From Pseudomonas shirazensis (lineage in GTDB: Bacteria > Pseudomonadota > Gammaproteobacteria > Pseudomonadales > Pseudomonadaceae): a DNA stretch of 64,000 bases. Shown piece by piece: positions 61,177 through 64,000 of this stretch (position 1 is its first letter; every line of letters starts with the position of its first letter). The position numbers and the translations under genes are program-made. The stretch covers positions 1,377,001 through 1,441,000 of the forward strand of contig NZ_JABWRD020000001.1 in assembly GCF_014268785.2 (NCBI RefSeq). Direction: 5' to 3'. Under the pieces are notes generated by a model. The model ran no database searches and was not told the origin of the DNA. It saw nothing but the letters and a program-made list of their open reading frames with translations.

Positions 61177-62430
61177 TTACCAGAGCGCAACGTCGTAGGT
61201 CAGGTACAGCCGATTGCTGTCACGACCGCGGGCGAAGTCAGCGCGATAGACGTAGTTACGTGCCTTGATGCCAAGCCCCTTGAAGGTGCCCGATTGGACC
61301 ACGTAGGCCAGCTCGATGTCACGTTCCCACTCGCTCAGGCCAGCATCGCCGGAACGGCCATTGTCACCGCTCAGGTAGCGGGTCATGAAGGTCAGGCCTG
61401 GCACACCGGCTGCAGCAAAGTTGTAGGCGTAGCTGGCCATCCAGGTCTTTTCTTCTTCCTCGATGAACTTGCCGATGCCGACGTTGCTGAACGAGTACAC
61501 GGTCGCACCGCTGATGTACGGCAGCCCGGCGTCGCCGTTGAGCACCTGGTAACCGGCACCTACGGTATGGCCGCTGTGGGCGTAGGCCAACTGGCCGCTG
61601 AGCATGTCGTTGTCGATCCGGCCGGCGTAGGCCGAACCGCTGTCATGGCTGCTGAAGTAGCGCAGGTCGCTGGTCAACACGCCGCCACCAAGCTTGAGGT
61701 CGTGCTGGATACCGGCGAAGTCCTGGCGGTAGAAGTTTTCCAGTTCGCCATGGAAGTAGCTCAGGCGCAGTGTTTTGCTGGCGGCATAGTCAGCACCGGC
61801 GTAGCGGAAATCGCCGGTCTCATCGCCGCGATAGCCGTCGACATAGAGCCCGGTGCTGTCGGACGAATCGCGCTGCTTGAAGCGGTCCAGCTGGCCCGCA
61901 GTCAGGGTCAGTCCATCGATATCGGTGCTGAGCAGTTGAGTGCCCTGGTAGGTCTGCGGCAACAAGCGTGCATCATTGTGCACCAGCACCGGGGTCTTGG
62001 GCAGCAAGGTGCCGTGCTTGACCACGGTATTGGCCAGCTTGGCTTTGGCGGTTACACCAGCGCTGGCGAACTCGTCGGCCGCGCGGCCATCGTCATGCAC
62101 GGGCAACAGGCCGGTGCCACTGCGGCCGCGACCGGAGTCGAGCTTGACCCCGACCAGCGCCATGGCATCGAGGCCAACGCCGATGGTGCCCTGGGTGAAG
62201 CCTGACTGGTAATCCAGCAAAAAGCCCTGCGCCCATTCGGTGCGCTCGCTCTTGGCAGTGGCAGCAGCGCGAGCAGTCATGCCCTGCTCGTCACGGAAGT
62301 TTTCGTTGAAGTAGACATTGCGCAGTTGCAGCTTGAGTTTGCTGTCTTCGATGAAACCGCCGGCGACGGCCGCAGGCAGGCAGCCGCAAAACAGGCCGCA
62401 GGCGGCCCCACGCAGAAGGAGTGATTGCAT
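61177..62430 (-). CDS. OprD-family outer-membrane porin
   Basis: A 417-residue porin with a signal peptide (CGLFCGCLPAAVAGG, cleaved near 24). It has GFIEDSKLKLQLRNVYFNEN near 25 and WAQGFLLDYQSGFTQGTIGV near 67, and ends TYDVALW with an aromatic residue. It is 67 bases downstream of the CitMHS carrier gene; in pseudomonads such porins (OpdH type) admit tricarboxylates such as citrate or aconitate. A hairpin at 62469 lies between the two genes. Confidence 0.93.
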   Translation of the reverse strand: MQSLLLRGAACGLFCGCLPAAVAGGFIEDSKLKLQLRNVYFNENFRDEQGMTARAAATAKSERTEWAQGFLLDYQSGFTQGTIGVGLDAMALVGVKLDSGRGRSGTGLLPVHDDGRAADEFASAGVTAKAKLANTVVKHGTLLPKTPVLVHNDARLLPQTYQGTQLLSTDIDGLTLTAGQLDRFKQRDSSDSTGLYVDGYRGDETGDFRYAGADYAASKTLRLSYFHGELENFYRQDFAGIQHDLKLGGGVLTSDLRYFSSHDSGSAYAGRIDNDMLSGQLAYAHSGHTVGAGYQVLNGDAGLPYISGATVYSFSNVGIGKFIEEEEKTWMASYAYNFAAAGVPGLTFMTRYLSGDNGRSGDAGLSEWERDIELAYVVQSGTFKGLGIKARNYVYRADFARGRDSNRLYLTYDVALW

Positions 62431-62468
62431 GTCAGAGGACTCTTTTATTGTTTTTTGAAGGGCTGCGC

Positions 62469-62486
62469 GGGCACCGAGCGGTGCCC
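62469..62486 (-). terminator. Hairpin between CitMHS and OprD genes
   Basis: Perfect 7-bp stem GGGCACC / GGTGCCC with a four-base loop. Placed inside the probable operon, it may attenuate the porin gene or stabilise the carrier mRNA rather than end transcription. Confidence 0.5.
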
Positions 62487-62497
62487 GTCCAACAAGG

Positions 62498-63802
62498 TCA
62501 GGCGAAGAACGAAATGGCGCCGGTCAGGACTGCCAGGGCGGTGATTACCAGGGAGGTATACACCGCCCATTTAACCGTGGCTTTCTGGAAGTCGCCGATA
62601 TCGCGGTCAACCATCCCCACCAGCAGCAGGGTCGAAGCCACCAGCGGGCTCATCAGGTGTACCGGTTGGCCAAGTACCGAGGCGCGAGCGATTTCCACCG
62701 GGTCGATGCCGTATGCAGCAGCGGCGTTGGCCAGGATCGGCACCACGCCGAAGTAGTAGGCATCGTTGGACAGGACGAAGGTCAGCGGCATGCTGGTGAT
62801 CGCCACCACCAGCGGGAACCAGTGGCCCCAGGCATCCGGGATCCAGTCAACCAGGGTCTGCGCCAGCGCGTCGACCATCTTCGTACCCGAGAAGATGCCC
62901 GCGAAGATACCGGCGGCAAACACCAGCAGGACCACGGTCATGGCATTGCCCGAGTGGGCGAGGATGCGCTCTTTCTGGATGTCCAGCTGCGGGTAGTTGA
63001 TCATCAGCGCAGCAACGAAACCGATCATGAACAGGATCGCCGCGTGCATCACACCCAGCACCAGCGCAGTCATCACCGCGATCACCAGCACCAGGTTGAC
63101 GTAGGCCAGGCGCGGACGCTTGTGCGGGGTATCTTCCAGGATCGCCTTGATGTAGCAGTCGCCACCACCGGACTCGAGCTTGATGTTACCAATGCGCTTG
63201 CGCTCGCTACGGCCCAGCAGGAACGCGGTGAACACAACCCAGGCGGCGCCGCCGATCATGGTTGGCAGCATCGGGATGAAGTAGTGGGTGGCGTCCAGGC
63301 CCAAGGCAGCGATGGCGCGAGTAGCCGGCCCGCCCCATGGGCTCATGCCGCTCATGATGCTCAACGACAGCATCGAGATGGTCGCCAGAATCATCGGGTT
63401 CATGCCGATGCGCTTGTACAGCGGCAGCATCGCGGCGCAGGTGATCATGTAGGTGGTGGTGCCGTCACCATCCAGTGCGACCAGCAGCGACAGCAGCGCG
63501 GTGCCGATGGCAATTTTCAGCGGGTCGCCATTGACCCTTTTGAGGATCTTGCGGATCAGCGGATCGAACAAGCCCGCATCGATCATCAGGCCAAAGAAGA
63601 GAATGGCAAACAGCAACAAGGCTGCCGATGGCGCAACCACTTTCAGGCCGTCGAGCATCATCTTGCCGGTTTCCGGGGCGAAGCCGCCGATCACCGCAAA
63701 TACGATAGGCACGACCGTCAAGGCTACGATTGGGGATAAGCGTTTGCTCATGATCAGGTAGGTGAACGTCACTACCATGACCAAACCGAGGAGTGCGAGC
63801 AT
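62498..63802 (-). CDS. CitMHS-family citrate:metal symporter
   Basis: A 434-residue carrier with about twelve helices. Landmarks are ALDGDGTTTYMITCAAMLPL near 109, GMSPWGGPATRAIAALGLD near 152, and SNDAYYFGVVPILANAAAAY near 343. It imports citrate or a related tricarboxylate complexed with a divalent cation, by proton symport. The porin gene follows. The start at 63802 is the first ATG of the open frame; a regulator gene may begin beyond the right edge. Confidence 0.93.
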   Translation of the reverse strand: MLALLGLVMVVTFTYLIMSKRLSPIVALTVVPIVFAVIGGFAPETGKMMLDGLKVVAPSAALLLFAILFFGLMIDAGLFDPLIRKILKRVNGDPLKIAIGTALLSLLVALDGDGTTTYMITCAAMLPLYKRIGMNPMILATISMLSLSIMSGMSPWGGPATRAIAALGLDATHYFIPMLPTMIGGAAWVVFTAFLLGRSERKRIGNIKLESGGGDCYIKAILEDTPHKRPRLAYVNLVLVIAVMTALVLGVMHAAILFMIGFVAALMINYPQLDIQKERILAHSGNAMTVVLLVFAAGIFAGIFSGTKMVDALAQTLVDWIPDAWGHWFPLVVAITSMPLTFVLSNDAYYFGVVPILANAAAAYGIDPVEIARASVLGQPVHLMSPLVASTLLLVGMVDRDIGDFQKATVKWAVYTSLVITALAVLTGAISFFA

Positions 63803-63927
63803 GTCTGTATCTCTTGTTTTTATTGTAAATGTGCACGTCTGCCGGGCAGACGGCGCCTGACCCGCTCGACGCCCGGCAAGGCAGCGAGCGATTGTATGTC
63901 AATCGTCAAACGAAGCGTTTAAAGCGA

Positions 63928-64000
63928 TCAGCCGGCGAGCCGGCGCACGGACGGCGCGTAGACGTAGCCGGAGAAGAGCCGCCGGGCAGTGCGTACCACC
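63928..64000 (-). CDS. Possible 3' end of a gene continuing beyond the window
   Basis: On the minus strand the last 73 bases read as an open frame ending LFSGYVYAPSVRRLAG and a TGA. The ending is compatible with a LysR-family or similar regulator, but the piece is too short to identify. Between 63803 and 63927 I see only the CitMHS leader. Confidence 0.3.
   Translation of the reverse strand, partial: VVRTARRLFSGYVYAPSVRRLAG

Overview
The window is a dense, GC-rich stretch of chromosome from a Pseudomonas, most likely of the P. putida / P. fluorescens lineage. The evidence is the mix of families: two OprD porins, FecI/FecR cell-surface signalling, LpxO, a split PqiA with PqiB and PqiC, many LysR/AraC regulators paired with MFS exporters, and a CitMHS carrier. 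I see no rRNA, tRNA, CRISPR array, prophage or insertion sequence. Species was not determined; all functional calls rest on family recognition by eye.

Layout. 1-14.4 kb: the 3' end of a TerC-family gene, then regulator/enzyme/exporter pairs (acyl-CoA dehydrogenase with LysR; stand-alone cysteine desulfurase; MFS pump with LysR; nitroreductase; AraC with a LysE-type exporter; SotB-like pump; an unrecognised propeller-like protein; zinc alcohol dehydrogenase with AraC; TetR with a divergent quinone-reductase-like flavoprotein over a clear tandem operator). 15.1-19.2 kb: an iron cell-surface-signalling cassette (ECF sigma, FecR, TonB receptor with an STN domain). 19.2-22.8 kb: ThpR, LpxO, an AhpD-like protein, GNAT and an outer-membrane barrel.

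22.9-31.6 kb is the most coherent block. Two cobalamin riboswitches precede, respectively, a TonB-dependent receptor and a BtuF/BtuC/BtuD-like ABC operon. That operon continues, with overlapping or nearly abutting genes, into a pseudoazurin-type cupredoxin and an OprD porin. Together they would carry a corrinoid across the outer membrane, periplasm and inner membrane; the cupredoxin and porin are unexpected members.

31.8-34 kb holds a GNAT, a radical SAM gene broken by an apparent single-base frameshift, and an upstream overlapping 63-residue protein with two CxxC pairs. 34-38.8 kb: lipoprotein, diguanylate cyclase, UV-damage endonuclease, a secreted Gly-rich protein and an orphan ParA. 38.9-45.6 kb: DUF2946 protein with a TonB receptor, a methyltransferase remnant, and a polar amino acid ABC operon with a divergent GntR regulator. 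45.8-51.7 kb: MHS carrier, SDR lacking the usual YxxxK, UvrA2 and a DUF72 protein. 51.9-55.4 kb: the pqiA-pqiA-pqiB-pqiC lipid-transport operon. 55.4-59.1 kb: Gfo/Idh/MocA oxidoreductase, a DUF3455 / ECF sigma / RskA-type cassette and a VOC protein. 59.1-64 kb: LysR with a divergent AbrB-family membrane protein, then an OprD porin with a CitMHS carrier, probably a tricarboxylate uptake pair.
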